Source: an archaeon (GTDB taxonomy: Archaea > Thermoplasmatota > Thermoplasmata > JAJSAE01). Taken from it: DNA of 44,585 bases. Under the pieces are notes generated by a model that saw only the letters and a list, made by a program, of their open reading frames with translations, did no database searches and was not told the origin of the DNA. The DNA lies in NCBI GenBank assembly GCA_024281315.1, contig JAJSAE010000027.1, positions 1 through 44,585 on the forward strand, written 5' to 3'. This document shows positions 24,029 through 34,002 of this stretch, one piece after another (positions within the stretch are counted from its first letter, which is position 1; every line of letters starts with the position of its first letter). Position numbers and translations under genes: made by a program.

Positions 24029-24714
24029 TATATCCCCTCCCAGTCTATCTCTTCGGGGCTGTCTGCCACATTCAGAACTCCGCCGGATAGAATCGCTATC
24101 CTGTCCGCCACCCTGATGGCCTGCTCCCTTCCGTGGGTGACCCAGATTGCCGTCAGTGTCCTCCTGTTCACAAGGCTTTCAATAGTCTTCTCCACCACGG
24201 CCGCCGCTTTCGGGTCAAGGGCCGATGTGGGCTCGTCAAGGAGAAGGACTTCCGGGTCCAGCGCAAGCGCCCTCGCAATGGCAACCCTCTGTTGTTCACC
24301 GCCCGAAAGTTTCCCGGCATCCTTATCCAAAAAACCGGGAGAGAGGCCGGCATCTTTCATGCTGTCCCGTACCTTTCTGTCGATCTCCCCTTCCGGCAGT
24401 TTCATAAGTCTCAGGCCGTAGGAGACATTGTCCATCACCGTGCCGGGGAAAACAATCTGAAGCTGGAAGACCATGCCGATCTTCCTCCTCAATTCTATGG
24501 GGTCCATCTTATTAACGGGAATGCCGTTGAAAAACACCTCGCCGGAGTCCACATCAATCAGGCGATTTATGCATCTGACAAGGGTCGATTTGCCGGAACC
24601 AGACGGGCCGACGAGAACCAGTTTTTCCCCCTGATTCACCGAAAGATTCACATTGTTAAGGACCGAGCGGCCTCCAAGCGTCTTCCTGACATTCCGCATC
24701 TCAACAATAGCCAT
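24025..24714 (-). CDS. fetA: FetA-type ABC transporter ATPase
   Basis: A 229-residue ABC ATPase: Walker A GPSGSGKST (about residues 36-44), Q-loop VFQLQIVFPG, signature LSGGEQQR, Walker B VLLLDEPTSALD, switch His in WVTHGREQ. It partners FetB; the two genes are coupled by a 4-bp overlap. A TATA box and a GC-rich inverted repeat precede it. Together with the CDF exporter and Feo importer it makes iron traffic a theme of this window. Confidence 0.92.
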   Translation of the reverse strand: MAIVEMRNVRKTLGGRSVLNNVNLSVNQGEKLVLVGPSGSGKSTLVRCINRLIDVDSGEVFFNGIPVNKMDPIELRRKIGMVFQLQIVFPGTVMDNVSYGLRLMKLPEGEIDRKVRDSMKDAGLSPGFLDKDAGKLSGGEQQRVAIARALALDPEVLLLDEPTSALDPKAAAVVEKTIESLVNRRTLTAIWVTHGREQAIRVADRIAILSGGVLNVADSPEEIDWEGIY

Positions 24715-24735
24715 GGAAAGGGATATGATCGGTGG

Positions 24736-24762
24736 ATTTAAATCTTGTGCGCACCTGTGCGC
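24736..24762 (-). promoter_or_regulatory. fetAB promoter with adjacent inverted repeat
   Basis: Minus-strand TATA box ATTTAAAT (24743-24736), about 25 bp upstream of ATG 24714. Directly upstream is GCGCAC-CT-GTGCGC (24749-24762); TGTGCGC also recurs as a direct repeat (24746-24752, 24756-24762). The repeat occupies the BRE/activator position. Confidence 0.5.
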
Positions 24763-24857
24763 TAGTTCGCAACCAGCCTCCAGTATAGTTCACCCGTTAA
24801 TTCCAGCAACAGCCGAAAGCATTATTTTCTACCTGTCGATGGGGTGTCGGTGCTTTA

Positions 24858-26174
24858 ATGAAACAGATGCTCAAGGAACTCGGACTGAAAACGACCTCGG
24901 AACTCTTCGCAGCCATACCCGAAGAAGCCATGCTGCATGAACCCGCCCTCCCGGAGGGGATGAGCGAAATGGATGTTATGCGGCATATTTACGCCGTAGC
25001 GAAGAAGAACATGCATGCAGGAAAGGCCCCCTCGTTTCTCGGGGCCGGGATATACAACCACTTCGTACCTGCGGCAGTGGAGGAGATAGTTTCCAGAAGC
25101 GAGTTCTACACATCCTACACATCCTATCAGCCGGAGATAAGTCAGGGGATGCTGCAGACCCTTTTCGAGTACCAGAGCTTCATGGTGGAACTTACGGGAA
25201 TGGATGTTGTCAACGCCTCCATGTACGACTGGGCCTCGGCCCTCGGGGAAGCGGCACTCATGTCGGCCAGAGTTACAAAGAGGAGCAGGTTCCTGATTCC
25301 GGAGAACATACTGCCGGATAGAAGAATGGTGCTGGAGACATACTGTGCAGGGCCGGGGATTGAGATTGATACATACTCTTACAATAAAGAAACGGGAGAG
25401 GCGGACCTCGAATCGCTGGCGGAGAAGATGGATGAAAATACCGCAGGCGTGTATGCGGAACTTCCGAACCTTTTCGGGGTAATAGACTCAAAAGTTGCCG
25501 GCATGAAGGGAATAATGGGAGAAAAGACCCTTCTGGTGGCTGGCGCGAACCCCCTTCTGCTGTCCGTCATGAAGAGCCCTGCTGAAATGGGAGCGGATAT
25601 CGTAATCGGGGAGGGGCAGATAACCGGCTCCCGCATGAACTTCGGCGGCCCCCTTCTGGGAATATTCGGAACGAGAAAAAAGTACATAAGAACCATGCCG
25701 GGGAGGATAATCGGCGCAACCGTTGATGCAAACGGGAATCGGGCATTCACCATGACGCTGCAGACAAGGGAGCAGCACATAAGAAGGAGTCGGGCCACAT
25801 CCAATATATGCTCAAACGAAGCCCTTTCGGCGGTAACATCTGCGGTTTATATCGCAGTAATGGGCGGGAGCGGATTGAGGAATCTTGCAGCGGAGAACCT
25901 GATGAAAGCGGAAAAACTGGCGGCCATGCTGGACGGCCTGAGCGAGATAGAAAGCCCCGTATTCTCCGCACCGCACTTCAACGAGTTCGTAATCGATCTG
26001 CCGATGGAGGCAAAAGAGGTGAATGCCCTTCTTCTTGAAAAGAAAATTATCGGAGGCCTTCCGCTGGGATTCCTCGGAGATGAGATGAAGAACAGGATGA
26101 TTATCAACACAACGGAGATGCACACCGATGCGGATTATAACGCCCTTGCGGGGGCACTGAAGGAGGTGCTCTGA
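24858..26174 (+). CDS. gcvPA: Glycine dehydrogenase (decarboxylating) subunit 1
   Basis: A 438-residue N-terminal half of the split P-protein of the glycine cleavage system. Typical motifs: SFLGAGIYNHFVP, SYTSYQPEISQGMLQTLFEYQS, ELTGMDVVNASMYDWASALGEAA. With GcvPB it decarboxylates glycine on a PLP cofactor and passes the aminomethyl group to lipoyl-H protein. The stop overlaps the gcvPB start by one base. No gcvT, gcvH or lpd gene is in the window. Confidence 0.96.
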   Translation: MKQMLKELGLKTTSELFAAIPEEAMLHEPALPEGMSEMDVMRHIYAVAKKNMHAGKAPSFLGAGIYNHFVPAAVEEIVSRSEFYTSYTSYQPEISQGMLQTLFEYQSFMVELTGMDVVNASMYDWASALGEAALMSARVTKRSRFLIPENILPDRRMVLETYCAGPGIEIDTYSYNKETGEADLESLAEKMDENTAGVYAELPNLFGVIDSKVAGMKGIMGEKTLLVAGANPLLLSVMKSPAEMGADIVIGEGQITGSRMNFGGPLLGIFGTRKKYIRTMPGRIIGATVDANGNRAFTMTLQTREQHIRRSRATSNICSNEALSAVTSAVYIAVMGGSGLRNLAAENLMKAEKLAAMLDGLSEIESPVFSAPHFNEFVIDLPMEAKEVNALLLEKKIIGGLPLGFLGDEMKNRMIINTTEMHTDADYNALAGALKEVL

Positions 26175-27640
26175 TGTACAGGCAGGCATCCTACTCCACA
26201 AAACTCATATTCGAGTATGCGGGGGAGAAGAAAGAAGGCGGCGAGGCGGAAAGGCTCCTGAAAGAACGGCTGCCTCCGGGCCTCTTTAGAGAAATGCTGG
26301 AAATCCCTGATGTGCCGGAAAACATCGTGATGAGGCACTACACCAACCTTTCGCAGTTGAACTACGGCGTGGACAACGGCCTCTACCCCCTTGGCTCCTG
26401 CACCATGAAATACAACCCGAAGTACACGGAAAAAGCCGCAGGACTGCGGGAATTCTCGCTCATACACCCATATATGCCGGACGAGGCAGTTCAGGGGGCG
26501 CTTCGGGTGATGTACGAACTTCAGACATATCTGGCCGCACTATCCGGCATGGATGCGGTAACGCTTCAGCCGGCAGCCGGCGCACACGGGGAATACACTG
26601 GCATGTCCATTGTAAGGGAGTACCACAGGTATAACGGCCATCCCGAAAGAAACGAGGTAATCGTGCCGGACAGCGCCCACGGAACAAACCCAGCATCGGC
26701 GGCAATGGCAGGATTTAAGGTGATCGAGGTCCCCTCGAATGAAAGAGGGCAGGTGAACATAGAGGCCCTGAAAGCCGCTGTATCGGACAAGACGGCGGCA
26801 ATGATGCTGACCAACCCCAACACCCTCGGAATATTTGAGGAAAGAATTCTGGAACTGGCCGAAATCATACACGGGGCCGGCGGGCTCATGTACTACGACG
26901 GCGCGAACTTCAACGCAATTCTGGGAAGAGCAGCACCGGGTCTCATGAACTTTGATATCGTGCATTTCAACCTTCACAAGACATTCGCAACCCCGCACGG
27001 AGGCGGAGGGCCGGGGAGCGGACCGATAGGCGTAAAGGAAAAACTGGAGAAGTTCCTGCCTGTACCGGCGATAGAGTTCGACGGGGGTATGTACAAAAGA
27101 AACTACGACAGACCCCACAGCATCGGGAAGGTGCATGGCTATATGGGAAACTTTGCGGTGATTCTGAAAGCCTATCTCTACATAAGAAGGCTCGGCATAT
27201 CCGGGCTCAGGGAGGCATCGGAAAGGGCCGTGGTGAATGCAAACTACCTGATGCGAAGGGTGGAAAAGATAGAGGGACTGGAACTCCCGTACAAAGGGCC
27301 GAGAATGCACGAATTCGTGGTGGGAGCGGAGCCAGCTAAAAAAGAGAAGGGGATAAGGACGCTGGACATTGCGAAACGCCTGCTGGACCACGGTATACAC
27401 GCACCCACCATATACTTCCCGCACCTTGTGGAGGAGGCCCTGATGTTCGAACCAACCGAGAGCGAAACAAAGGAGACGCTGGATTACCTCATATCCGTCA
27501 TGGAGGAGATAATGAGCGAGGACCCGGAAACGGTTAAGAAAGCACCGCACAACACATTCATCGGCCGGGTGGACGAGGCGAGGGCGGCGAAGCACCTGCT
27601 CCTCTCGTGGAGGGACATAGAAACGGAGAGTGAGGCGTGA
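26174..27640 (+). CDS. gcvPB: Glycine dehydrogenase (decarboxylating) subunit 2
   Basis: A 488-residue C-terminal half of the split P-protein. It carries the PLP-binding lysine K269 in HFNLHKTF followed by the glycine-rich TPHGGGGPGSGP loop, plus LGSCTMKYNP and DSAHGTNPASAAM. Split P-proteins are the rule in archaea and many thermophilic bacteria. It is coupled to gcvPA by a one-base overlap and followed immediately by tmk. Confidence 0.96.
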   Translation: MYRQASYSTKLIFEYAGEKKEGGEAERLLKERLPPGLFREMLEIPDVPENIVMRHYTNLSQLNYGVDNGLYPLGSCTMKYNPKYTEKAAGLREFSLIHPYMPDEAVQGALRVMYELQTYLAALSGMDAVTLQPAAGAHGEYTGMSIVREYHRYNGHPERNEVIVPDSAHGTNPASAAMAGFKVIEVPSNERGQVNIEALKAAVSDKTAAMMLTNPNTLGIFEERILELAEIIHGAGGLMYYDGANFNAILGRAAPGLMNFDIVHFNLHKTFATPHGGGGPGSGPIGVKEKLEKFLPVPAIEFDGGMYKRNYDRPHSIGKVHGYMGNFAVILKAYLYIRRLGISGLREASERAVVNANYLMRRVEKIEGLELPYKGPRMHEFVVGAEPAKKEKGIRTLDIAKRLLDHGIHAPTIYFPHLVEEALMFEPTESETKETLDYLISVMEEIMSEDPETVKKAPHNTFIGRVDEARAAKHLLLSWRDIETESEA

Positions 27641-27641
27641 G

Positions 27642-28268
27642 ATGACCTTCATAACATTCGAGGGGATTGACGGCTCTGGAAAAAGCACAGTGGCAAAGAT
27701 AGCGGCCGAAAGGCTCGGTTTTGCTCTTACAGCGGAACCGACGGAAGGACCGCTCGGAATGGAACTCAGACAGGCCACGGAACGGAGAGACGGTTCGATA
27801 GTCGAGGCGCTTCTCTTCACCGCGGACAGGTACACCCACACGGAGCAGATTAAAAAATGGCTGGCCGAAGGAAAGGGGGTCATCTCCGACAGGTATTTCC
27901 ACTCAACCATAGCGTACCAGCTGGCCGAACTGCAGCAGAGAGCGGAAAGGAGAGGAGAGGAGTGGAACGACAAAATAAAGAGGGAATGGAAGGAATGGCT
28001 CGTTGAGATAAACAGGCCGGCCTCCATAGCTCCCGACATTACGATACTCATAGATGTGGATGTGGAGACAGCACTGGCCAGAGTGGGAAACCGCGGGAAG
28101 CTCTCGAACTTCGAGAAGAGGGAGCTTCTGGAGATTGTCAGAAAAAACTATCTGGAGCTGGCCGATGACGGCAGGTGGAACATTGCCGTGATAGACGGAG
28201 CAAAAGATGTGCAAAGGGTCGCGGAAGCGGCAATGAAGGAGATAGAAAGAGCGGGCAGGAGTGATTAA
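27642..28268 (+). CDS. tmk: Thymidylate kinase
   Basis: A 208-residue dTMP kinase: P-loop FEGIDGSGKST (6-16), TAEPTEGPLG, and the DRYFHSTIAYQ motif. It phosphorylates dTMP to dTDP for DNA synthesis. I chose ATG 27642, 1 bp after the gcvPB stop; an in-frame GTG at 27630 would add four residues. It ends overlapping the 3' end of the opposite-strand membrane gene by 4 bp. Confidence 0.93.
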   Translation: MTFITFEGIDGSGKSTVAKIAAERLGFALTAEPTEGPLGMELRQATERRDGSIVEALLFTADRYTHTEQIKKWLAEGKGVISDRYFHSTIAYQLAELQQRAERRGEEWNDKIKREWKEWLVEINRPASIAPDITILIDVDVETALARVGNRGKLSNFEKRELLEIVRKNYLELADDGRWNIAVIDGAKDVQRVAEAAMKEIERAGRSD

Positions 28269-28999
28269 TCGGATTCGCTAAAACCTGCGAGTCTCAGAAT
28301 CTCCGCCTCTATCTTCGGTTCGATGGTGTCACCCTTGGGGATGTCGGAAATGAATATAAGACAATCCCTGAAGTTCTGGCCGACTCCGATTTTAATACCT
28401 GACTCCAGTTCCACAAACTTTCTTTCGTCGGGGAGACCGAAAAGGCCTTTTGGTCTGGAGTAGGGAAGATTCAGGTTATCAAGGGTTTTTAAGATTATCT
28501 CTTTTGCGGAAGCAATCGGAATCTTCAATAGCACATTCCTGTTTTCTTCAAAATTCTCTCGTCTTCTGCGGTACATATTCCAGAACAAGAGAAATACTGG
28601 AGTTGGCAGAGCCATTCCCAGCAGAGGAATAATGTTGACAATATCAATCTGATGAAAGTCCCCCCGGATTGCCCAATGGTAAATAGGAAGCTCGAAGGAG
28701 GCGAGAATTCCTGCCACTATCGGCAACGAAAGATATTTGAAGAATATGATAACCATTTTCTCCCATGAAATCCAGAGCCCGTAAGGTCTCTTTGCACGCC
28801 TATATGTCAGAATGAAAAAGGGGGGAAAGGCTATGAATATCAGCAGGAAAGCGAAGAAAAAGACTATACTGCCAGACTGAAGCAAAAAATAGAGAAGTGC
28901 CAGAAAAACAGGCGGAAGAATCAAGAGCCAGATACTGGCGAATATAAGGACAGCCTTTATCCGCCTGCTTTCCGCCTCGATAAACTCTTCTTCGTTCAC
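28265..28999 (-). CDS. Uncharacterised membrane protein, tandem paralog 1
   Basis: A 244-residue protein starting NEEEFIEAESRRIK, with about four transmembrane helices (two pairs, about 15-70 and 85-145) and a soluble C-terminal domain (about 155-244) ending EPKIEAEILRLAGF. The neighbouring gene at 29052-29774 has the same layout, the same N-terminal motif and the same ending. GTG 28999 is chosen since it matches the paralog start and lies about 25 bp from a TATA box; ATG 29017 lies before the expected transcription start. I do not recognise the family. Confidence 0.65.
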   Translation of the reverse strand: MNEEEFIEAESRRIKAVLIFASIWLLILPPVFLALLYFLLQSGSIVFFFAFLLIFIAFPPFFILTYRRAKRPYGLWISWEKMVIIFFKYLSLPIVAGILASFELPIYHWAIRGDFHQIDIVNIIPLLGMALPTPVFLLFWNMYRRRRENFEENRNVLLKIPIASAKEIILKTLDNLNLPYSRPKGLFGLPDERKFVELESGIKIGVGQNFRDCLIFISDIPKGDTIEPKIEAEILRLAGFSESD

Positions 29000-29020
29000 G
29001 GTCCCGTATCTGACCATGTC

Positions 29021-29030
29021 TATTTATTAT
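29021..29030 (-). promoter_or_regulatory. TATA box of membrane paralog 1
   Basis: Minus-strand ATAATAAATA, about 25 bp from GTG 28999. The whole segment from box to start resembles that of paralog 2 (shared ATAAATA, CATGGT-AGATA, GTGAACGA). Confidence 0.5.
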
Positions 29031-29051
29031 TTTCCAAAGGAAGAGGGAAAA

Positions 29052-29774
29052 TTACTCAAGATTATGCAAAGCTGCAAGCCTCAAAATTTCCTCCTCTATT
29101 TTCGGCTCGATGAGGTCGTTTTTGGGGATTCTCGCGATAAGTATCTGAGAATTCTTAAAATGCTTGATGGCATAAATCCTCATGCCTGTTTCAAGCTCAA
29201 TGTGCCAAGGCCTGTCGAATTTGGAGCGGGGAACAACTTCCGAATACTTAACTTCCAGCCCTTTAATGGCCTCTGTGATCAACTTCTTGGCCGAATCAAC
29301 GGGAATACCCAGCAGAATGCTTCTGCTCATCTCGAACATTTCCAGCTTTCTGTGCATCTCTTTTTCTATGTACTTGACGGAAAGAAGCGACGAGAGAACA
29401 AAAAAGAATGTTATTCCAAGAGAGGCGACAAACAGGGCCATATAATCGGCATCGGAAGAGATTGTGAATAGAAAGCCTCCCAATAAAATGCCAGCTCCGA
29501 CCATGACGAAAAAGATAGAAAGTCCCCGCAGATGCGCACTGGAGAGTTTCTCCCGGGAATACCATAAGCCCAATACATCCTTTTTCTTCATAGAAAACAG
29601 AATAAACAGGACGGGAACACCGGAAAACAGGAGCGGAAAGAGAAACATGAAAGCGGAATCCGCAGTAACCATAGGAATAAGAACCACGGGCAGAACCAGT
29701 AGCACAAGGCTCAATCCCAGATAAATTTTCTTAATACGCTTACTTTCCGCCTCAATAAACTCTTCCTCGTTCAC
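29052..29774 (-). CDS. Uncharacterised membrane protein, tandem paralog 2
   Basis: A 240-residue protein starting with GTG 29774 (NEEEFIEAESKRIKK), about four transmembrane helices and a soluble C-terminal domain with RILLGIPVDSAKKLI-like text and the ending EPKIEEEILRLA. It is a diverged copy of the gene downstream (28265-28999), including its promoter, so the pair arose by tandem duplication. Function unknown; the repeated DxIEPKIExEILRLA tail suggests a conserved interaction site. Confidence 0.65.
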   Translation of the reverse strand: MNEEEFIEAESKRIKKIYLGLSLVLLVLPVVLIPMVTADSAFMFLFPLLFSGVPVLFILFSMKKKDVLGLWYSREKLSSAHLRGLSIFFVMVGAGILLGGFLFTISSDADYMALFVASLGITFFFVLSSLLSVKYIEKEMHRKLEMFEMSRSILLGIPVDSAKKLITEAIKGLEVKYSEVVPRSKFDRPWHIELETGMRIYAIKHFKNSQILIARIPKNDLIEPKIEEEILRLAALHNLE

Positions 29775-29794
29775 GGCCCCTTATCTCACCATGC

Positions 29795-29803
29795 GTATTT
29801 ATC
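29795..29803 (-). promoter_or_regulatory. TATA box of membrane paralog 2
   Basis: Minus-strand GATAAATAC about 25 bp from GTG 29774, without a Shine-Dalgarno sequence. Confidence 0.5.
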
Positions 29804-29831
29804 TTTTCCCCCGAGAGCTCCCGCTCATCCA

Positions 29832-29850
29832 TAAAAAATTAAAAAAATTA
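29832..29850 (-). terminator. Oligo-T terminator of the 16S rRNA unit
   Basis: On the minus strand, TAATTTTTTTAATTTTTTA follows the 3' arm of the processing stem. No 23S rRNA follows, so transcription of the unit ends here. Confidence 0.6.
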
Positions 29851-29856
29851 CGGTAT

Positions 29857-29893
29857 GACGCTCGATGAAAATTTGGTGCCTGCAATCCTATTT
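29857..29893 (-). other. 3' arm of the pre-16S processing stem
   Basis: The segment pairs with 31442-31479 across the 16S gene: GACGCTCGATGAAA, GGTGC, CTGCAAT and CTATTT blocks are shared as an inverted repeat, separated by short mismatched bulges. This is the layout of archaeal bulge-helix-bulge stems cut by the tRNA-splicing endonuclease. Confidence 0.7.
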
Positions 29894-29911
29894 GGTGGGC
29901 CGAAGCCCACC
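29894..29911 (-). other. UUCG hairpin just after 16S rRNA
   Basis: Minus strand GGTGGGC-TTCG-GCCCACC, a perfect 7-bp stem with a C(UUCG)G tetraloop, 10 nt beyond the 16S 3' end and inside the processing stem. Confidence 0.75.
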
Positions 29912-29920
29912 TTGATTTCT

Positions 29921-31390
<1,470 letters not shown>

Positions 31391-31441
31391 TTATCCAATC
31401 GATCTGCTCGCACACATTATCATTTTTACACTTGTTTCGGT

Positions 31442-31479
31442 AAATAGAATTGCAGGTTGCACCTATTTCATCGAGCGTC
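31442..31479 (-). other. 5' arm of the pre-16S processing stem
   Basis: Partner of 29857-29893 (see there). It lies about 50 nt before the mature 16S 5' end. Confidence 0.7.
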
Positions 31480-31640
31480 AGAACCAAGAGGTCACGGAAA
31501 CCGGGTTTCTTGGCTCTCCATCATGTTGACAGAACGGGAACGAACCGGTCACGGTAGCCCGAACGGGCCTCTCATGGTTCTCGCCATATCGTCTGCCATA
31601 TACCCCACAAAGAGGGGATTTCTCCCATAACTTGAGGTGC

Positions 31641-31649
31641 TATATATAC
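31641..31649 (-). promoter_or_regulatory. Probable 16S rRNA promoter
   Basis: Minus-strand TGTATATATA box within GTATATATAGCACC, about 250 bp upstream of mature 16S. The leader 31391-31615 holds further inverted segments (e.g. CCAAGA near 31485 with TCTTGG near 31508) and a repeated GGTCACGG, but no gene. Confidence 0.4.
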
Positions 31650-31780
31650 ATTTCGGGCACAAAGCACCGTCATATTCCTTTTTTGGGGTGGTAGTGCAGG
31701 CCATAGGGCAGGGGTATATGAAGATTTCGATGAAGATGCTATTTACAGACCGGAATATTATTTTGTCGAAGTTCGCTATC

Positions 31781-31789
31781 TTTAAATAT
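31781..31789 (+). promoter_or_regulatory. TATA box of the zinc-finger/EF-1 beta operon
   Basis: TTTAAATAT about 35 bp upstream of ATG 31821, giving a leader of about 10 nt. Confidence 0.55.
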
Positions 31790-31820
31790 GGGAAGGTTAT
31801 CGGGCAGATGAGGTCAGAAC

Positions 31821-31985
31821 ATGGAACACAAAGTATGCATATCATGCGGAATCCCCCTCGAAGGAGAAGGAAACTCCATATTCCTATGTCCCAACTGCGG
31901 GGAGGTTGAGATAGCAAGATGCAAGCACTGCAGAAATCAGTCTGTGGCATATACATGCCCCAGCTGTGGATTTCAGGGGCCGTGA
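31821..31985 (+). CDS. Small double zinc-finger protein (HVO_2753-like)
   Basis: A 54-residue protein with four CxxC motifs (CISC, CPNC, CKHC, CPSC) forming two zinc-binding sites, ending GFQGP. It belongs to the archaeal short zinc-ribbon group typically encoded directly before EF-1 beta, as here (9 bp upstream). In Haloferax the homolog is needed for swarming and biofilm formation, but the molecular role is unclear; a translation link is suggested by the neighbour. It is below common gene-length cut-offs. Confidence 0.88.
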   Translation: MEHKVCISCGIPLEGEGNSIFLCPNCGEVEIARCKHCRNQSVAYTCPSCGFQGP

Positions 31986-31994
31986 GGTGAGAAA

Positions 31995-32264
31995 ATGGGT
32001 GAAGTGGCAATAACATACAGACTGATGCCGGACGGTCCAGATGTTGACATAGAGAGTATTATAGAAACAATAAGGACTGGCGGACCGGAATGGGCGCGGG
32101 TTAACGATGTTCAGATCAAGCCGATAGCATTCGGACTGAAATCCATAGAGACACTGATTGTAATGGGCGACAAGAGCGGAAACAATCCCGACGATGTGGA
32201 AAAGTTCCTTTCGGAGATACCGGGCGTTCAGAATGTCGAAACCATAAACATGACCCTTTTATAA
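31995..32264 (+). CDS. ef1b: Elongation factor 1-beta
   Basis: An 89-residue archaeal EF-1B guanine-exchange factor for EF-1 alpha. It shows MGEVAITYRLMPDGPDVDIESI, IKPIAFGLKSIETLIVMGD and the C-terminal PGVQNVETINMTLL. A GTGAG ribosome site precedes the ATG. Operon with the zinc-finger gene. Confidence 0.96.
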   Translation: MGEVAITYRLMPDGPDVDIESIIETIRTGGPEWARVNDVQIKPIAFGLKSIETLIVMGDKSGNNPDDVEKFLSEIPGVQNVETINMTLL

Positions 32265-32327
32265 AACCTTAAATCAAATTTTTACCGGAAACTGCCTCAA
32301 CTTAATCTTAGAGACAGAGGGATAATC

Positions 32328-32336
32328 TATAAATAT
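32328..32336 (+). promoter_or_regulatory. TATA box of the coiled-coil gene
   Basis: TATAAATAT about 40 bp upstream of ATG 32372. Confidence 0.5.
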
Positions 32337-32371
32337 CATGCCCCTCATAATGAGACGGGAGACCTGAAGCC

Positions 32372-33913
32372 ATGGGCTGGAGAAATAAGAAAAAGAAAGA
32401 GGGAACCCTGCAAAAGAAGCACGGGCACTCCATATTCGGACACGAAAAAAAGACTGGCCCCAGTCTGGAACATATCCGTAAGATAGAGCCGGAAGAACTG
32501 GGATTCGAAAGGAAAATAGAAGAGACAGAACCGGCACTGTCCCATGCCGAGAAAAGAGAGGCCCCCAGCCCGGTGAGAGAGGCTCTTGACATGGAAGAAA
32601 GCCCTGTTTCTAAGGATGCGGAAGAGATTGAAAAGGAAAAGAAAGAAATTGAGGCCGCAAAGGAAAAACTTGCGGATATTGCCGCAAAAATTAAGGAGGA
32701 AAAGGAGAGGGTAGAGAGGGAAGACAAGATAATTGAGGAGAAGAAGGCGGAACTGGCTGCTAAAGAAGAGGAGCTGGAACAGCGGGAATATAAATTCAAT
32801 GAAGCAGTGGAGAAACTGAAGGCGGCCCATGCAGAAGTAGAGAACGAAAGGAACGAACTTCAGGAACAGGTCAGAACATTCGAGAAGCGAAAAAGTGATA
32901 TTGAATCCAGAGAGAGAGAACTCGCCGCCGAACTCGGAGATAAAGAAGAACGCATTAAACTGGCTGCCGAAGCACTCGAAAAAGAGAAGAAAAGACTTGA
33001 AGAAATGGAAGCGGAATTATCGAATAGCAGAAAGGAACTGGAAGAAATGGAGCGGCGTATGGCCATTGCCGGAGCGGAGCTGAAGGAGAAGGAGGAATAC
33101 ATCTCCGAGCAGGAAGAAAAGATAAGGATGGCTACGGAGAAACTGCAGACCGCCGTAACCCAGATAAAGGAGAAAGAATCGGCCCTGGAACTCAGAGAAA
33201 AGGAACTGGAAGATATGCGATTGGGACTTGAGAAGCAGAGAGATTCGCTTGAGCCAAAGATAATGGAACTCAGGGAAAAAGAGGCGGAATTGAAAAAAAT
33301 GGGGGAGGAACTCGCCGCAGAGCAGGAGGCAATCGCCGAATCCAGAAGGAAAATAAGGGAAAGGGTTGAGACACTGGATGCCCGGGCAAAAGACCTGCTG
33401 GACAAAGAAAAAGGAGTGGCCGAGAGAGAGGCCCGTATAGACAGCATCCGCGAGGAACTGGATACGGAAAAGGAGCGGCTTCGGGAGAGGGATAAAGAGC
33501 TCAAAATATGGCAGGAGCAGCTGAGCGAGAAGGAAAACGAGATTGAGGCCACGAGGGAGGAAATTTCCCTTGCAAAGAGGAGAATTGAGGAACAGCAGGC
33601 AGATGTGGCGGAGAAAGCAAGAACGCTCAACACCCTGAGAGACGAACTGAACAGCATGAAGAAAAAAGTGGAGTCAAGAGAGCAGGAACTTGTGGTACTC
33701 CAAAACGAACTGAGCAGGAAGGAACTGAATCTGAAAAAGGCCGAAGCAAAGATAACCGAGGCAAGAGAACTCATCGCTAAAAAATGGGAGGAACTGAAAG
33801 CGGTTGAGATAGAGGCTATGAGGCGCAAGAAAGAGGTTGACGATGTGGAACTGAAACTCATCGCCAAGGAGAAGGAGCTATACAGCAAAGAGGTCGTTTT
33901 GAAGAATAACTGA
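32372..33913 (+). CDS. Long coiled-coil protein (SMC-like helix only)
   Basis: A 513-residue protein: a basic N-terminus (MGWRNKKKKEGTLQKKHG), a linker to about residue 80, then about 430 residues of nearly uninterrupted heptad-rich Glu/Lys/Leu coiled coil with repeated EKE and ELEEME/ELREKE-type segments. No ATPase, transmembrane or DNA-binding motif is seen, so it is not an SMC or Rad50. A cytoskeletal, scaffold or chromatin-tether role is possible; I cannot choose. It has its own promoter and stands alone. Confidence 0.8.
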   Translation: MGWRNKKKKEGTLQKKHGHSIFGHEKKTGPSLEHIRKIEPEELGFERKIEETEPALSHAEKREAPSPVREALDMEESPVSKDAEEIEKEKKEIEAAKEKLADIAAKIKEEKERVEREDKIIEEKKAELAAKEEELEQREYKFNEAVEKLKAAHAEVENERNELQEQVRTFEKRKSDIESRERELAAELGDKEERIKLAAEALEKEKKRLEEMEAELSNSRKELEEMERRMAIAGAELKEKEEYISEQEEKIRMATEKLQTAVTQIKEKESALELREKELEDMRLGLEKQRDSLEPKIMELREKEAELKKMGEELAAEQEAIAESRRKIRERVETLDARAKDLLDKEKGVAEREARIDSIREELDTEKERLRERDKELKIWQEQLSEKENEIEATREEISLAKRRIEEQQADVAEKARTLNTLRDELNSMKKKVESREQELVVLQNELSRKELNLKKAEAKITEARELIAKKWEELKAVEIEAMRRKKEVDDVELKLIAKEKELYSKEVVLKNN

Positions 33914-33957
33914 TTACACCTCCCTGAGAGCCGCAGGGGTACACAACTGCCCAATAG

Positions 33958-33966
33958 TTTTAAATA
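33958..33966 (+). promoter_or_regulatory. TATA box of the feo operon
   Basis: TTTTAAATA about 40 bp upstream of ATG 34003; the start site near 33990 falls in the DtxR-type box. Confidence 0.6.
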
Positions 33967-33975
33967 CAACCTTTT

Positions 33976-33991
33976 TTTAGGTATGCCTAAA
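33976..33991 (+). promoter_or_regulatory. DtxR/IdeR-type iron box
   Basis: TTTAGG-TATG-CCTAAA, a perfect 6-bp inverted repeat. TTAGG-4-CCTAA is the core of DtxR/IdeR/MDR1 operators. Position over the transcription start fits iron-dependent repression of ferrous iron uptake. Confidence 0.75.
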
Positions 33992-34002
33992 TAGGTGCTA
34001 AG

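Noticed and set aside
26540-28051. 503-codon open frame on the minus strand
   Set aside because: It is antisense to gcvPB and tmk, whose products are clearly recognisable; the translation is His/Val/Arg-rich without any domain.
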